Source of the DNA: Clostridia bacterium
GTDB taxonomy: Bacteria > Bacillota_A > Clostridia > Lachnospirales > Cellulosilyticaceae
Direction of reading: 5' to 3'
Assembly: GCA_029239935.1 (NCBI GenBank)
Contig: JARBTY010000005.1
Span: 1 to 52,322 of the forward strand
DNA: 52,322 nucleotides
Position numbers and translations under genes: made by a program. Shown here piece by piece: positions 1-8,743 of this stretch. A model generated the notes under the pieces. It saw only the letters and a program-made list of their open reading frames with translations. It made no database searches and had not been told where the DNA came from. The first letter of the stretch is position 1; every line of letters begins with the position of its first letter.

Positions 1-54
1 TTAAGAGAAAAGAAATACACAAAAATCTTATCACTTGCTCCAGAAGTTTTATAA
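1..54 (+). CDS. rplN: 50S ribosomal protein L14, C-terminal end (partial)
   Basis: The frame open from base 1 to a TAA at 52-54 encodes the last 17 residues of a protein ending SLAPEVL, the conserved C-terminus of ribosomal protein L14. L14 sits on the large-subunit interface with the small subunit. The rest of the gene lies upstream of the window. It is followed after 13 bases by rplX, as expected for the spc operon. The fragment is short, but the ending together with its position makes the assignment firm. Confidence 0.88.
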   Translation, partial: LREKKYTKILSLAPEVL

Positions 55-67
55 GGAGGTGTGAATA

Positions 68-382
68 GTGAAAACTAAACTTAAAAAAGGCGATAGAGTC
101 GTTCTTATTGCTGGAAAAGATAAAGGTAAAGAAGGTAACGTTAGTTTTATTGACCGTAAATCAGGACGCATCGTTGTAGACGGATGCAACATGATTACAA
201 AACACCAAAAACCAAACAGAGCTGGTCAGCCAGGTGGGTTAATTGAAAGAGAAGCACCTGTTCACATTTCAAATGTAATGTATGTGCATAATGGAAAACC
301 TGCACGTTTAGGTGTACAAATTAATGACGGCAAAAAAGTTCGCGTAGCCATAGTAAACAAAGAACGTTTTGTGATTGACTAA
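68..382 (+). CDS. rplX: 50S ribosomal protein L24
   Basis: This 104-residue protein is an assembly-initiating large-subunit protein that binds 23S rRNA near the exit tunnel. The N-terminal KOW motif is visible (GDRVVLIAGKDKGKEG, residues about 9-24), followed by the typical NMITKHQKP stretch and GGLIEREAPVHISNV. The start is GTG at 68, placed 8 bases after AAGGAGG. Its length matches bacterial L24. It lies between rplN and rplE in standard spc-operon order. Confidence 0.97.
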   Translation: MKTKLKKGDRVVLIAGKDKGKEGNVSFIDRKSGRIVVDGCNMITKHQKPNRAGQPGGLIEREAPVHISNVMYVHNGKPARLGVQINDGKKVRVAIVNKERFVID

Positions 383-405
383 TAGGCGAAAGGAGGTAAT
401 AGGCT

Positions 406-945
406 ATGAGTAGATTAAGAGAAATATATGATAACGAAATTATGAGTGCAATGACTCAAAAGTTTAATTATACAAATCAATTAGAAGTACCAAAAATCGA
501 AAAAGTAGTAATCAATATGGGTGTTGGTGAAGCAAAAGATAATGCTAAAGCATTAGAAAGTGCAGTAGCTGATATGCAAATGATATCAGGACAAAAACCA
601 GTTATTACTAAAGCTAAAAAATCTGTGGCGGCATTTAAACTTCGTGAAGGTATGCCAATCGGATGTAAAGTAACACTTCGTGGTAAAAAAATGTATGAGT
701 TTCTTGATCGTTTAGTAAACTTAGCACTTCCACGTGTACGTGACTTCCGTGGAGTTAGTTCTACTGCATTTGATGGTCGTGGAAACTATGCTTTAGGTAT
801 CAAAGAACAACTTATTTTCCCAGAAGTTGAGTATGATAAAATTGATAAAGTTCGTGGTATGGACGTCATTATTGTAACAACAGCTCAAACTGATGAAGAA
901 GCACGTGAGCTCTTGACACAATTCGGGATGCCATTTCAAAAATAA
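406..945 (+). CDS. rplE: 50S ribosomal protein L5
   Basis: This 179-residue protein is the standard length for L5, which binds 5S rRNA in the central protuberance. Conserved blocks are [10 protein letters not shown] near residue 35, the [12 protein letters not shown] segment near residue 65, and [10 protein letters not shown] near residue 105. The C-terminus ends in the typical GMPFQK. ATG follows AGGAGG by a normal spacing. It is the third spc gene here, cotranscribed with its neighbours with gaps of 14-23 bases. Confidence 0.98.
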   Translation: MSRLREIYDNEIMSAMTQKFNYTNQLEVPKIEKVVINMGVGEAKDNAKALESAVADMQMISGQKPVITKAKKSVAAFKLREGMPIGCKVTLRGKKMYEFLDRLVNLALPRVRDFRGVSSTAFDGRGNYALGIKEQLIFPEVEYDKIDKVRGMDVIIVTTAQTDEEARELLTQFGMPFQK

Positions 946-959
946 GGAGGGATACAAAG

Positions 960-1145
960 ATGGCAAAAACATCGATGAAAGTTAAGCAACAAAGACCCGC
1001 TAAATTTTCAACTCAAGAATATACAAGATGTCGTGTTTGTGGACGTCCACATGCGGTTATAAGAAAGTTTGGTATATGCCGTATTTGTTTTAGAGAATTA
1101 GCATATAAAGGACAAATTCCAGGCGTTAGAAAAGCAAGCTGGTAA
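960..1145 (+). CDS. rpsN: 30S ribosomal protein S14, zinc-binding (type Z)
   Basis: This 61-residue protein belongs to the short, zinc-binding form of S14, a late-assembling protein of the small-subunit head. The four cysteines that hold zinc are visible as CRVC and CRIC (residues about 24-27 and 40-43). It ends in GVRKASW, typical of the form. The zinc-free form is about 90-100 residues, so length and cysteines agree. It has a strong AGGAGGG site and sits in the usual place between rplE and rpsH. Confidence 0.97.
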   Translation: MAKTSMKVKQQRPAKFSTQEYTRCRVCGRPHAVIRKFGICRICFRELAYKGQIPGVRKASW

Positions 1146-1167
1146 TAATGGAAAGGAGGCAAATAAA

Positions 1168-1575
1168 ATGACAATGAGCGATCCTATTGCAGATATGCTT
1201 ACGAGAATCAGAAATGCAAATGTTGCGAAGCACGATATCGTTGAGGTTCCTGCATCAAAAATGAAAAAAGCAATTTCTGAAATTCTTCTTAATGAGGGAT
1301 ATATAAAAGGTTACCAAATTATAGCAAATGAAGATGGCATTAAATCAACCATTCGTGTAACTTTAAAATATGGTAAAGATAAAAATGAAAAAGTTATTTC
1401 AGGTTTAAAGAAAATCTCTAAACCAGGTCTTCGTGTATACGCAGACACAGATAACTTACCAAGAGTATTAGGCGGACTTGGTACAGCGATTATTTCTACA
1501 AGTAAAGGTGTAATCACTGACAAAGATGCTAGAAAATTAGGTGTAGGCGGAGAAGTTATCGCATTTATTTGGTAA
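1168..1575 (+). CDS. rpsH: 30S ribosomal protein S8
   Basis: This 135-residue protein begins [17 protein letters not shown], the family's conserved start, and ends [11 protein letters not shown], its usual end. S8 binds the central domain of 16S rRNA and in many bacteria represses its own operon by binding spc mRNA. No S8-binding mimic was identified here. ATG at 1168 follows AAAGGAGG; a second in-frame ATG two codons on is a less likely start. Confidence 0.97.
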   Translation: MTMSDPIADMLTRIRNANVAKHDIVEVPASKMKKAISEILLNEGYIKGYQIIANEDGIKSTIRVTLKYGKDKNEKVISGLKKISKPGLRVYADTDNLPRVLGGLGTAIISTSKGVITDKDARKLGVGGEVIAFIW

Positions 1576-1605
1576 TATTGATAAAAAGTTTAAGGAGGTG
1601 CGACC

Positions 1606-2145
1606 ATGTCACGTATTGGTAAATTACCAATAGAGGTTCCAGCAGGTGTTACTGTTACAATCGGCGAAGGCAATGTAGTAACAGTTAAAGGGCCAAAAGG
1701 AACACTTACAAGAACATTCGACAGTGCAATGAATATAGCACTCGAAGGCAGTCAGGTCAGCGTTACAAGACCAAATGATTTAAAAAGAAACAGATCACTT
1801 CATGGATTAACAAGAACACTTGTTTCAAACATGGTTGAAGGTGTTACAAATGGCTTCAACAAAGTGTTAGAAATCAATGGTGTTGGATATAGAGCAGCAA
1901 AACAAGGTAAAAAATTAGTTCTTTCATTAGGATACTCTCACCCAGTTGAAATGGAAGATCCAGAAGGAATCACATCAGCAGTGGAAGGCAACAAAATCAC
2001 TGTTTCAGGTATTAACAAAGAACAAGTTGGCCAATTTGCGGCTGAGATCAGAACTAAACGTCCACCAGAGCCATACAAAGGCAAAGGTATTAAATACGTT
2101 GATGAAGTGATCAGACGTAAAGAAGGTAAAACAGGTAAAAAATAA
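1606..2145 (+). CDS. rplF: 50S ribosomal protein L6
   Basis: This 179-residue protein starts [15 protein letters not shown] and has the internal [21 protein letters not shown] segment around residue 95, both typical of L6. L6 has two similar domains and sits near the factor-binding site by the sarcin-ricin loop. The C-terminal [16 protein letters not shown] block binds rRNA and is intact. Standard length and spc-operon position make this secure. Confidence 0.98.
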   Translation: MSRIGKLPIEVPAGVTVTIGEGNVVTVKGPKGTLTRTFDSAMNIALEGSQVSVTRPNDLKRNRSLHGLTRTLVSNMVEGVTNGFNKVLEINGVGYRAAKQGKKLVLSLGYSHPVEMEDPEGITSAVEGNKITVSGINKEQVGQFAAEIRTKRPPEPYKGKGIKYVDEVIRRKEGKTGKK

Positions 2146-2166
2146 GAGTAAAGGGGTGAAACCAGA

Positions 2167-2535
2167 ATGGTAAGTAAAGAATCACGTAGTAAAATTCGTG
2201 TTAATAAGCATATGAAAATGCGTAAAAAACTTCAAGGAACTGCAGAAAGACCAAGACTTGCAGTATTCAGAAGCGAAAAACACATTTATGCTCAAATTAT
2301 AGATGATACAAAAGGCAATACATTAGTTGCAGCATCTACTGCAGAAAAAGAAATTTCTTCAGCACTAGAAGCTACATCAAACATTGATGCTGCCATAGCA
2401 GTAGGCGCAGCAGTTGCTAAAAAAGCACTTGCAAAAGGGATCAATGAAGTAGTATTTGACCGTGGTGGCTTCTTATATCATGGTAGAGTAAAAGCATTAG
2501 CAGATGCAGCCCGCGAGGCTGGATTACAATTCTAG
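2167..2535 (+). CDS. rplR: 50S ribosomal protein L18
   Basis: This 122-residue protein carries the L18 hallmarks [20 protein letters not shown] (residues about 28-47) and the C-terminal [26 protein letters not shown] region. L18 binds 5S rRNA with L5. The basic N-terminus is normal. It lies 21 bases after rplF and 17 before rpsE, in standard order. The Shine-Dalgarno is weaker (AAGGGGTG) than in its neighbours. Confidence 0.97.
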   Translation: MVSKESRSKIRVNKHMKMRKKLQGTAERPRLAVFRSEKHIYAQIIDDTKGNTLVAASTAEKEISSALEATSNIDAAIAVGAAVAKKALAKGINEVVFDRGGFLYHGRVKALADAAREAGLQF

Positions 2536-2552
2536 TAAAGGAGGGACATACG

Positions 2553-3065
2553 GTGGCTAAGAAAATCAATATTGATCCTAATACTTTGGATCTTCAAGAA
2601 AAAGTTGTTACTATTAAACGTGTAACAAAAGTTGTAAAAGGTGGTCGTACATTCCGTTTCTCTGCTTTAGTAGTAGTTGGAGACGGCAATGGTTACGTTG
2701 GTGTTGGATTAGGCAAAGCTATGGAAATTCCAAACGCTATTGAAAAAGCAATCCAAGATGCTAAAAAGAACCTTATTTATATTGAAAGAAACGATGCAGA
2801 CAGCATCTATCATGAGTTTGTTGGTGAATTTGGAAGTGCTAGATTACTTCTTAAACCAGCTAAAGAAGGTACTGGAGTTATTGCAGGTGGTCCAGCTCGT
2901 GCTGTACTTGAACTTGCAGGTATCCGTAATATCAGAACAAAATCTTTAGGCTCTAATAATAAGAAAAATGTAGTACATGCGACAATTGAAGCGCTTGCTG
3001 CATTAAAAACACCAGCAGAAGTTGCAAAACTTCGTGGAAAAACAGTAGAAGAGCTTCTAGGATAA
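2553..3065 (+). CDS. rpsE: 30S ribosomal protein S5
   Basis: This 170-residue protein has the S5 double-stranded-RNA-binding fold at its N-terminus ([20 protein letters not shown], residues about 18-37, then [14 protein letters not shown]) and the conserved C-terminal [21 protein letters not shown]5 shapes the mRNA entry path and affects decoding accuracy. The start is GTG after AAAGGAGGG. Length and location are standard. Confidence 0.97.
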   Translation: MAKKINIDPNTLDLQEKVVTIKRVTKVVKGGRTFRFSALVVVGDGNGYVGVGLGKAMEIPNAIEKAIQDAKKNLIYIERNDADSIYHEFVGEFGSARLLLKPAKEGTGVIAGGPARAVLELAGIRNIRTKSLGSNNKKNVVHATIEALAALKTPAEVAKLRGKTVEELLG

Positions 3066-3079
3066 GGAGGAATGTTCAA

Positions 3080-3265
3080 GTGGCAAAGATGAAAGTAACG
3101 TTAGTAAAATCCACAATCGGAGCAATTCCAAAACATAAAAGAACTGTAGAAGCGCTCGGGTTAAGAAAAATTAATAGTTCAAACATCCATGAAGATAACG
3201 CAGCTATCCGTGGAATGGTTGATCAAATCAGACATTTAGTTAAAGTAGAAGAGATTAACGAGTAA
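3080..3265 (+). CDS. rpmD: 50S ribosomal protein L30
   Basis: This 61-residue protein is the usual size for bacterial L30. It has the family signature [26 protein letters not shown] split over residues about 5-30, then [15 protein letters not shown] near the end. The start is GTG, 8 bases after AGGAGG. It lies between rpsE and rplO as in most bacteria. Confidence 0.96.
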   Translation: MAKMKVTLVKSTIGAIPKHKRTVEALGLRKINSSNIHEDNAAIRGMVDQIRHLVKVEEINE

Positions 3266-3297
3266 TATAGATACTGCAAAAAGGAGGTGCCAAAGAG

Positions 3298-3741
3298 ATG
3301 AATTTAAATGAATTAAGACCATCAGAAGGTTCAAAAAGAGATTCTTTTCGTGTAGGTAGAGGACATGGATCTGGAAACGGAAAAACAGCGGGAAGAGGAC
3401 ATAAAGGACAAAAAGCTAGAACTGGCGGTGGTGTTAGACCAGGTTTTGAAGGCGGTCAAATGCCATTATATAGAAGACTTCCAAAACGTGGTTTCACAAA
3501 TCGCAACAGTTTAGAAATAGTTGGAATCAATGTGGATCTATTAAACCGTTTTGAAGATGGGGCAGTAGTAACAATTGATGCCATGATCGAAGCAGGAATC
3601 ATTAAAAATCCAAGAGATGGAGTTAAAATTCTTGGTAAAGGTGATTTATCAAAGAAATTAACTGTACAGGCAAATGCATTTAGTGCAGGAGCTAAAGAAA
3701 AAATTGAAGCTGTGGGTGGAAAAACAGAAGAGGTGATGTAG
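3298..3741 (+). CDS. rplO: 50S ribosomal protein L15
   Basis: This 147-residue protein begins [20 protein letters not shown] and has the long Gly/Arg-rich N-terminal extension of L15 ([22 protein letters not shown]) that threads into 23S rRNA. The [12 protein letters not shown] block follows near residue 58. L15 is a late large-subunit assembly protein. Its stop codon directly abuts the GTG start of secY with no bases between, so the two are probably translationally coupled. Confidence 0.97.
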   Translation: MNLNELRPSEGSKRDSFRVGRGHGSGNGKTAGRGHKGQKARTGGGVRPGFEGGQMPLYRRLPKRGFTNRNSLEIVGINVDLLNRFEDGAVVTIDAMIEAGIIKNPRDGVKILGKGDLSKKLTVQANAFSAGAKEKIEAVGGKTEEVM

Positions 3742-5010
3742 GTGGATTTATTCAAAACTCTTAAAAATGCATGGAGAGTGCCAGAACTACGCAAAAAACT
3801 AATTTTCACACTTTGGATGTTTCTTATCATAAGAATTGGTGCACATATAACAGTACCAGGTATTAATACTGAGGCTGTTATAGCCATGATGAATCAAGGC
3901 TCAGGTAATCTTTCGAATTTAATGGATGTTTTTACAGGTGGTGCCTTTAAAACAATGGCGTTATTCGCCTTTGGAGTAGGCCCATATATCACTGCCAGCA
4001 TCATTATGCAGCTCTTACAAATTGCTATTACTAAGCTTGAGGAGTTAGCAAAAGAAGGTGAGCAAGGCAGAAAGAAAATTAATAAGTATACACGTTATGT
4101 AACATTAGGTTTAGCTCTTGTTCAAGCAGCAGCTACAACATTAACACTTAGCAGACAACAACCTAGTGTTCTCTCAGACAATTCTATATGGACATTTTTA
4201 GTAGTTGTCATATCATTTGTAGCTGGTTCAATGCTGGTTATGTGGATAGGTGAACAGATTACTCAAAAGGGCATAGGAAATGGTATATCACTTATTATTT
4301 TCGTTAACATTGTTTCAAGATTTCCACAAAGTTTTGGATTGCTATTTGAAACAAAAGGTTATCTTATCCCGATCATTATTATATTATTATTTATAGTAGT
4401 TATTGGATTTGTTGTATTAATGGCTCAAGCAGAAAGAAGAATTGCAGTACAATATGCTAAGCGTACTGCAGGACGTAAAGTGTATGGGGGGCAATCTCAG
4501 CATATACCAATTAAAGTTAACTTAGCAGGCGTACTTCCAATTATCTTTGCGATGTCCATTATGAACTTCCCAGAGATTATTACAAACTTATTTGGTGGTA
4601 CAACAAATGATATATGGGCTACAATTCTTAATTATTTAAGATGGACTACTGCAGTGGGTGCAGTTATTTACGTAGTACTTATATTCGCTTTTGCATTCTT
4701 CTATTCTACAATTGCTTTTAATCCATTAGAAATTGCATCTAATATGAAAAAGGGCGGCGGCTTTATTCCAGGTATTAGGCCAGGTAAACCAACATCAGAT
4801 TATTTAAGTGATGTTGCAACACGTATTACATTACTTGGAGCTATTTTCTTAGCTGTACTTGCAATATCTCCACTCCTATTTCAAGCAATATTCGATGTAC
4901 AAGTTGCATTTTCAGGGACATCACTGCTCATTGTTGTAGGTGTTGCATTAGAAACACTTAAACAACTCGAATCACAGATGTTAATGAGACATTATAAGGG
5001 ATTTTTATAA
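3742..5010 (+). CDS. secY: Protein translocase subunit SecY
   Basis: This 422-residue polytopic membrane protein is the pore of the SecYEG channel that exports proteins across the plasma membrane. About ten hydrophobic segments are visible. The family blocks are present: the periplasmic plug region GSGNLSNLMDVFTGGAF (about residues 52-68), GIGNGISLIIF near residue 178 and IRPGKPTSDYL near residue 347. It starts with GTG immediately after the rplO stop; the AGAGGTGATG just upstream lies inside rplO. It precedes adk, as in most Firmicutes. Confidence 0.98.
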   Translation: MDLFKTLKNAWRVPELRKKLIFTLWMFLIIRIGAHITVPGINTEAVIAMMNQGSGNLSNLMDVFTGGAFKTMALFAFGVGPYITASIIMQLLQIAITKLEELAKEGEQGRKKINKYTRYVTLGLALVQAAATTLTLSRQQPSVLSDNSIWTFLVVVISFVAGSMLVMWIGEQITQKGIGNGISLIIFVNIVSRFPQSFGLLFETKGYLIPIIIILLFIVVIGFVVLMAQAERRIAVQYAKRTAGRKVYGGQSQHIPIKVNLAGVLPIIFAMSIMNFPEIITNLFGGTTNDIWATILNYLRWTTAVGAVIYVVLIFAFAFFYSTIAFNPLEIASNMKKGGGFIPGIRPGKPTSDYLSDVATRITLLGAIFLAVLAISPLLFQAIFDVQVAFSGTSLLIVVGVALETLKQLESQMLMRHYKGFL

Positions 5011-5030
5011 AAAGGTAGGAGGTTGCAGCA

Positions 5031-5678
5031 ATGAGATTAATATTATTAGGTGCACCAGGTGCTGGTAAAGGGACACAGGCAGAAATGCTTATCAAACTAT
5101 ATGATATTCCAGGAATCTCTACTGGTAACATTTTTAGAGAGCATATCTCTAATAATACTGACTTAGGTAAACAAGCAAAAGCATACATGGATGAAGGCAA
5201 ATTGGTACCAGATTCTCTTGTTATAGAACTTGTGAAAAGCAGAATTACACAAGATGACTGTAAGAATGGAATGATTTTCGACGGATTCCCAAGAACCATT
5301 CCACAGGCAGAGGCATTAGATGCAATGTTAGCAGAACTTAATATACCGATAGATTATGTTGTTAATGTTGAAGTACCAGATGAACTCATTGTTGATCGTA
5401 TGGCAGGCAGAACTGTTTGCCCAAGCTGCGGCTCTTCTTATCATAAGATAAGTAAAAAAGAAAATATTGCTGGCTTATGTAATGAGTGCAGTACAAATCT
5501 AGTCCAAAGAGACGACGATAAAGAAGAAACAGTTAAAAAGAGACTAGAAATATATCATGCACAAACTGAGCCATTAATTGCTCATTACAAACTTCAAGGT
5601 AAAGTATTAGATATTGATGGCGTAGGTACAGTTGATGAAGTGCGTGGAAGAGTAAAGAAAGCATTAGGAGTGAATTAA
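5031..5678 (+). CDS. adk: Adenylate kinase, zinc-lid type
   Basis: This 215-residue enzyme interconverts ATP + AMP with two ADP. The P-loop is GAPGAGKGT (residues 7-15); the AMP-binding DGFPRT follows near residue 84. The lid holds four cysteines, CPSC near residue 130 and CNEC near residue 150, typical of Gram-positive zinc-binding adenylate kinases. ATG at 5031 follows GTAGGAGG. It ends one base before map, so the two are likely coupled. Confidence 0.98.
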   Translation: MRLILLGAPGAGKGTQAEMLIKLYDIPGISTGNIFREHISNNTDLGKQAKAYMDEGKLVPDSLVIELVKSRITQDDCKNGMIFDGFPRTIPQAEALDAMLAELNIPIDYVVNVEVPDELIVDRMAGRTVCPSCGSSYHKISKKENIAGLCNECSTNLVQRDDDKEETVKKRLEIYHAQTEPLIAHYKLQGKVLDIDGVGTVDEVRGRVKKALGVN

Positions 5679-5679
5679 A

Positions 5680-6438
5680 ATGCCAATCCCCATTAAATCT
5701 GATGTGGAAATAAGCCTGATGAAAGAGGCTGCACAAATACTAATAGAGACTCACGAAATAGTAGCTAAGTCGATCCAAGAAGGTATTACCACTAAAGAAC
5801 TGGATGCCATTGCAGAAAAGTTTATAAAAAGTAAGCATGCACTGCCATCTTTTAAAGGTTACTGTGGTTACCCCGCATCAGCTTGTATTTCAATTAATGA
5901 AGAAGTTGTGCATGGTATTCCAGGTAAACGAAAACTAAAGCAAGGCGACTTAGTAAGTGTAGATCTCGGGGTATACTATAAAGGATATCACTCAGATGCT
6001 GCGAGGTCCTATCCAGTTGGAGATGTATCACCTGATATATTAAAACTGATTGAAGTTACAAAACAGAGCTTTTTTGAAGGTTTAAAATATGCAAAACCAG
6101 GCAATCATCTAGGAGAGGTATCTCTTGCGATACAAAGTTACATTGAAGCAAATGGGTTTTCGGTAGTAAGAGATTTAGTAGGGCATGGGATAGGAAAAGA
6201 ATTGCACGAAGAACCACAAGTTCCAAACTACAAGACACCTGGAAGAGGACCAAAACTTCAAAAAGGTATGGTGCTGGCTATAGAACCTATGGTTAACATG
6301 GGTACATGGCAGGTAAGAGCACTAGATGATGATTGGACGTTCGTAACAAGAGATGGAATGCCATCTGCACATTATGAAAATACTGTGGTTATTACCGATG
6401 ATATTCCAGAAATACTTACATTACAAAGTAGTAAGTAA
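5680..6438 (+). CDS. map: Methionine aminopeptidase, type I
   Basis: This 252-residue metalloenzyme removes the initiator Met from nascent proteins. Expected metal and substrate residues are visible: the His of EVVHGIPG (about residue 79), the Asp of SVDLGVYYKGYHSDAA (about 97 and 108), the His of GHGIGKELHEEP (about 170-177), and Glu in AIEPM (about 204) and HYENT (about 235). It sits one base after adk and 12 before a KOW-domain gene, a usual clostridial arrangement. Confidence 0.97.
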   Translation: MPIPIKSDVEISLMKEAAQILIETHEIVAKSIQEGITTKELDAIAEKFIKSKHALPSFKGYCGYPASACISINEEVVHGIPGKRKLKQGDLVSVDLGVYYKGYHSDAARSYPVGDVSPDILKLIEVTKQSFFEGLKYAKPGNHLGEVSLAIQSYIEANGFSVVRDLVGHGIGKELHEEPQVPNYKTPGRGPKLQKGMVLAIEPMVNMGTWQVRALDDDWTFVTRDGMPSAHYENTVVITDDIPEILTLQSSK

Positions 6439-6450
6439 TGAGGTGATTAA

Positions 6451-6729
6451 ATGAATAACGAGTATGAAATAGGGCAGGTTGTATTCTCGAAATGCGGACG
6501 CGATCAAGGGAAACCATTTATAGTCATTAGTATAGAAGAAGAGTATGTACATTTAGTAGACGGTAAGTTACGTAAGACTGACAAACCAAAGCTAAAGAAG
6601 AAAAAACATATTCAAAAAACTAATACAATTATTGAATGGATAAAACAAAAAATAATAGAAGAAAATAAACTAACAAACAATGATGTTAGGAAAGCTCTTG
6701 AAGAGTATCTAGGGCAATCTTCTGTGTAA
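6451..6729 (+). CDS. KOW-domain RNA-binding protein (L14e/YlxQ-like small protein)
   Basis: This 92-residue basic protein opens with a KOW-like beta-barrel motif ([20 protein letters not shown], residues about 5-24). A Lys-rich stretch ([12 protein letters not shown]) and a helical C-terminus follow. It resembles the small KOW RNA-binding protein often inserted between map and infA in Clostridia. Its precise role is not established; ribosome or rRNA binding is inferred from the fold and the operon. Gaps are 12 bases upstream and 16 downstream, so it is surely cotranscribed with the translation genes. Confidence 0.85.
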   Translation: MNNEYEIGQVVFSKCGRDQGKPFIVISIEEEYVHLVDGKLRKTDKPKLKKKKHIQKTNTIIEWIKQKIIEENKLTNNDVRKALEEYLGQSSV

Positions 6730-6745
6730 TAAGGAGGTTTGTAAC

Positions 6746-6964
6746 TTGGCTAAAGGTGATGTAATAGAAGTAGAGGGAACAGTGATCGAGAAGTTACCAA
6801 ATGCTATGTTTAAAGTTGAGATTGAAGGGGGACATATTGTTCTTGGACATATCTCAGGAAAACTGCGTATGAATTTTATCCGTGTATTACCGGGTGATAA
6901 AGTAACTATAGAACTTTCTCCGTATGATTTAACCAAAGGACGAATTGTATGGCGTTCTAAATAA
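6746..6964 (+). CDS. infA: Translation initiation factor IF-1
   Basis: This 72-residue S1-like OB-fold protein is the standard IF-1 length. It begins [20 protein letters not shown] and ends [14 protein letters not shown]-1 sits in the ribosomal A site during initiation. The start is TTG at 6746, 7 bases past AAGGAGGT; no ATG or GTG fits, and the TTG yields exactly the family N-terminus. Confidence 0.97.
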   Translation: MAKGDVIEVEGTVIEKLPNAMFKVEIEGGHIVLGHISGKLRMNFIRVLPGDKVTIELSPYDLTKGRIVWRSK

Positions 6965-6991
6965 ATGGTATAAAAGAAAGGAGAGCAGAAA

Positions 6992-7105
6992 ATGAAAGTA
7001 CGCCCATCTGTAAAGAAAATATGCGAAAAGTGTAAGATAATAAAAAGAAAAGGTCGTGTTTGCGTTATCTGTGAGAATCCAAAGCACAAACAAAAACAAG
7101 GCTAA
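6992..7105 (+). CDS. rpmJ: 50S ribosomal protein L36, zinc-binding
   Basis: This 37-codon gene runs from ATG at 6992 to TAA at 7103-7105. The product starts [16 protein letters not shown] and ends [11 protein letters not shown], unmistakably L36. The zinc ligands are in CEKC (residues 11-14) and the C-terminal C-x4-H (CENPKH, residues 27-32), so this is the zinc-containing form. An additional Cys occurs in RVCVIC. It follows infA by 27 bases with an AAAGGAGAG site, in standard order. Confidence 0.96.
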   Translation: MKVRPSVKKICEKCKIIKRKGRVCVICENPKHKQKQG

Positions 7106-7126
7106 CAAGTAAAATGGATCAAAATG

Positions 7127-7155
7127 TTGATTTGGATGGATAGATAGTGTATAAT
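7127..7155 (+). promoter_or_regulatory. Sigma-A promoter upstream of rpsM
   Basis: TTGATT at 7127-7132 and TATAAT at 7150-7155 are separated by exactly 17 bases. They lie in the 141-base gap between rpmJ and rpsM, the largest gap in the ribosomal run. The position suggests that the rpsM-rpsK-rpsD-rpoA-rplQ block has its own promoter in addition to readthrough. The call is by consensus match only. Confidence 0.75.
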
Positions 7156-7188
7156 AACATTTTGTGAAGTTATAACTTAAAGCGGCTG

Positions 7189-7207
7189 CGGCATAGTCAT
7201 TATGCTG
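7189..7207 (+). promoter_or_regulatory. Hairpin in the rpsM 5' leader
   Basis: CGGCATA (7189-7195) and TATGCTG (7201-7207) can pair as a 7-bp stem with one G-U around a 5-base loop. It lies 25-45 bases downstream of the expected start of the rpsM promoter transcript and 25 bases before the rpsM AGGAGG. It could be an autoregulatory target for S4 or another ribosomal protein. This is inferred from position only; no match to a named leader was recognised. Confidence 0.35.
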
Positions 7208-7246
7208 TATTAATAGATATTTAATCTTTAGGAGGTGCAAACAAGA

Positions 7247-7615
7247 ATGGCACGTATTGCAGGTGTAGACTTACCAAAAAACAAACGTGTAGAAATAGGA
7301 CTTACTTATGTTTATGGTATTGGACGTCCAAGTTCTCGCAAAATTCTAGAAGAAGCTGGAATTAATTTTGACACACGTGTTAAAGACTTAACTGATGATG
7401 AAGTAGCTAAAATTCGTGAACTTATCGAAAAAACTAAAATAGTTGAAGGTGATCTTCGTCGTGAAATAGCTTTAAATATTAAGAGATTAATGGAAATCGG
7501 ATGCTATAGAGGTATTCGTCATAGACGTGGACTCCCAGTAAGAGGACAAAAAACAAAAACAAACGCTCGTACGCGTAAAGGTCCTAAGAAAACAGTTGCA
7601 AATAAAAAGAAATAG
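7247..7615 (+). CDS. rpsM: 30S ribosomal protein S13
   Basis: This 122-residue protein starts [21 protein letters not shown] and ends in the Lys-rich [12 protein letters not shown], both typical. S13 is in the small-subunit head, contacting L5 and tRNA. A GTG at 7235 lies inside the AGGAGGTG ribosome site; the ATG at 7247, 11 bases after AGGAGG, gives the family N-terminus and is the start. It begins the alpha-operon block behind its own promoter. Confidence 0.97.
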   Translation: MARIAGVDLPKNKRVEIGLTYVYGIGRPSSRKILEEAGINFDTRVKDLTDDEVAKIRELIEKTKIVEGDLRREIALNIKRLMEIGCYRGIRHRRGLPVRGQKTKTNARTRKGPKKTVANKKK

Positions 7616-7638
7616 TAAATAAAGGAGGTTAAGATCTC

Positions 7639-8046
7639 ATGGCAGTAGCAAAAAAAGCGGCAAAAAAAGGCGCAACGCGCAAACGTCGCGACAGAAAACA
7701 TGTAGAACGAGGAGTAGCACATATTCAGTCTACTTTTAATAATACAATGGTTACGTTAACTGATACAAACGGAAATGCTCTTTCATGGGCTAGCGCAGGT
7801 GGACTTGGTTTTAGAGGGTCAAGAAAATCAACACCTTATGCAGCACAAATGGCAGCAGAAACAGCTGCAAAAGCAGCTATGGAACACGGCTTAAAATCAG
7901 TAGAAGTTATGGTTAAAGGGCCAGGATCAGGCAGAGAAGCAGCTATTAGAGCACTTCAAGCAGCTGGTTTAGAAGTAACATTAATTAAGGATGTAACTCC
8001 TGTACCACATAATGGATGCCGTCCACCAAAACGTAGAAGAGTGTAA
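7639..8046 (+). CDS. rpsK: 30S ribosomal protein S11
   Basis: This 135-residue protein has a basic N-terminus ([17 protein letters not shown]), then the S11 core [21 protein letters not shown] split around residues 22-42, [15 protein letters not shown] near residue 93 and the end [18 protein letters not shown]11 forms part of the platform near the E site. It follows rpsM by 23 bases. Confidence 0.97.
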   Translation: MAVAKKAAKKGATRKRRDRKHVERGVAHIQSTFNNTMVTLTDTNGNALSWASAGGLGFRGSRKSTPYAAQMAAETAAKAAMEHGLKSVEVMVKGPGSGREAAIRALQAAGLEVTLIKDVTPVPHNGCRPPKRRRV

Positions 8047-8065
8047 TAGGAGGTGTAGATAAAAA

Positions 8066-8692
8066 ATGGCTAGATATATTGGTCCAAAATGTAAACAATG
8101 CCGTCGTGAAGGAAAACAATTATTCCTTAAAGGCGAAAGATGTTTTTCTGCAGCATGTTCAGTAGAAAAAAGACCATACGCACCAGGGCAACATGGTCAA
8201 GCTAAGAAAAAAATGTCTGAGTACGGTGTTCAATTACGTGAAAAACAAAAAGCAAAAAGAATATATGGCGTTCTTGAAGGCAAATTTGCAACTTATTTTG
8301 AAGAAGCAGATCGCAAAGCGGGTATTACTGGTGAAAACTTACTTCGTTTCCTTGAACTTCGTTTAGATAATGTTGTATACCGTATTGGTCTTGGACGTTC
8401 TCGTACAGAAGCTAGACAAGTTGTAAGACACAACTTAATCCTAGTTAATGGCAAAAGAGTAAACATTCCTTCTTATCAAGTACGTGTTGGTGACGTTATT
8501 GAAGTTAAAGAAGATGCAAAAACTTTTGAACGTTTTAAACTTATCACAGAAGTAACAGGTTCTCGTATTGTGCCAGAATGGTTAGAAGGCGACATTGAAA
8601 ACCTTAGAGGAACAGTGAAAGCGGTGCCAGCTAGAGATCAAATTGACACAGATATTCAAGAAACACTTATCGTTGAGCTTTACTCTAAGTAA
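8066..8692 (+). CDS. rpsD: 30S ribosomal protein S4, zinc-binding form
   Basis: This 208-residue protein starts [20 protein letters not shown]. The N-terminal cysteines (CKQC at residues 9-12, then C26 and C31) form the zinc site of the C+ type S4. An S4 RNA-binding domain occupies about residues 97-160 ([13 protein letters not shown]). S4 nucleates 16S 5'-domain assembly and in some bacteria represses this operon. ATG follows TAGGAGGTG. Confidence 0.97.
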   Translation: MARYIGPKCKQCRREGKQLFLKGERCFSAACSVEKRPYAPGQHGQAKKKMSEYGVQLREKQKAKRIYGVLEGKFATYFEEADRKAGITGENLLRFLELRLDNVVYRIGLGRSRTEARQVVRHNLILVNGKRVNIPSYQVRVGDVIEVKEDAKTFERFKLITEVTGSRIVPEWLEGDIENLRGTVKAVPARDQIDTDIQETLIVELYSK

Positions 8693-8743
8693 TAGTTCGT
8701 CACCCTCAATAATTTATTTTAAAACCAAAGGAGGGTTTATCCT

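Noticed and set aside
7235..7246. GTG at 7235 as the start of rpsM
   Set aside because: It overlaps the AGGAGGTG ribosome site and adds residues absent from S13; ATG at 7247 gives the family N-terminus.
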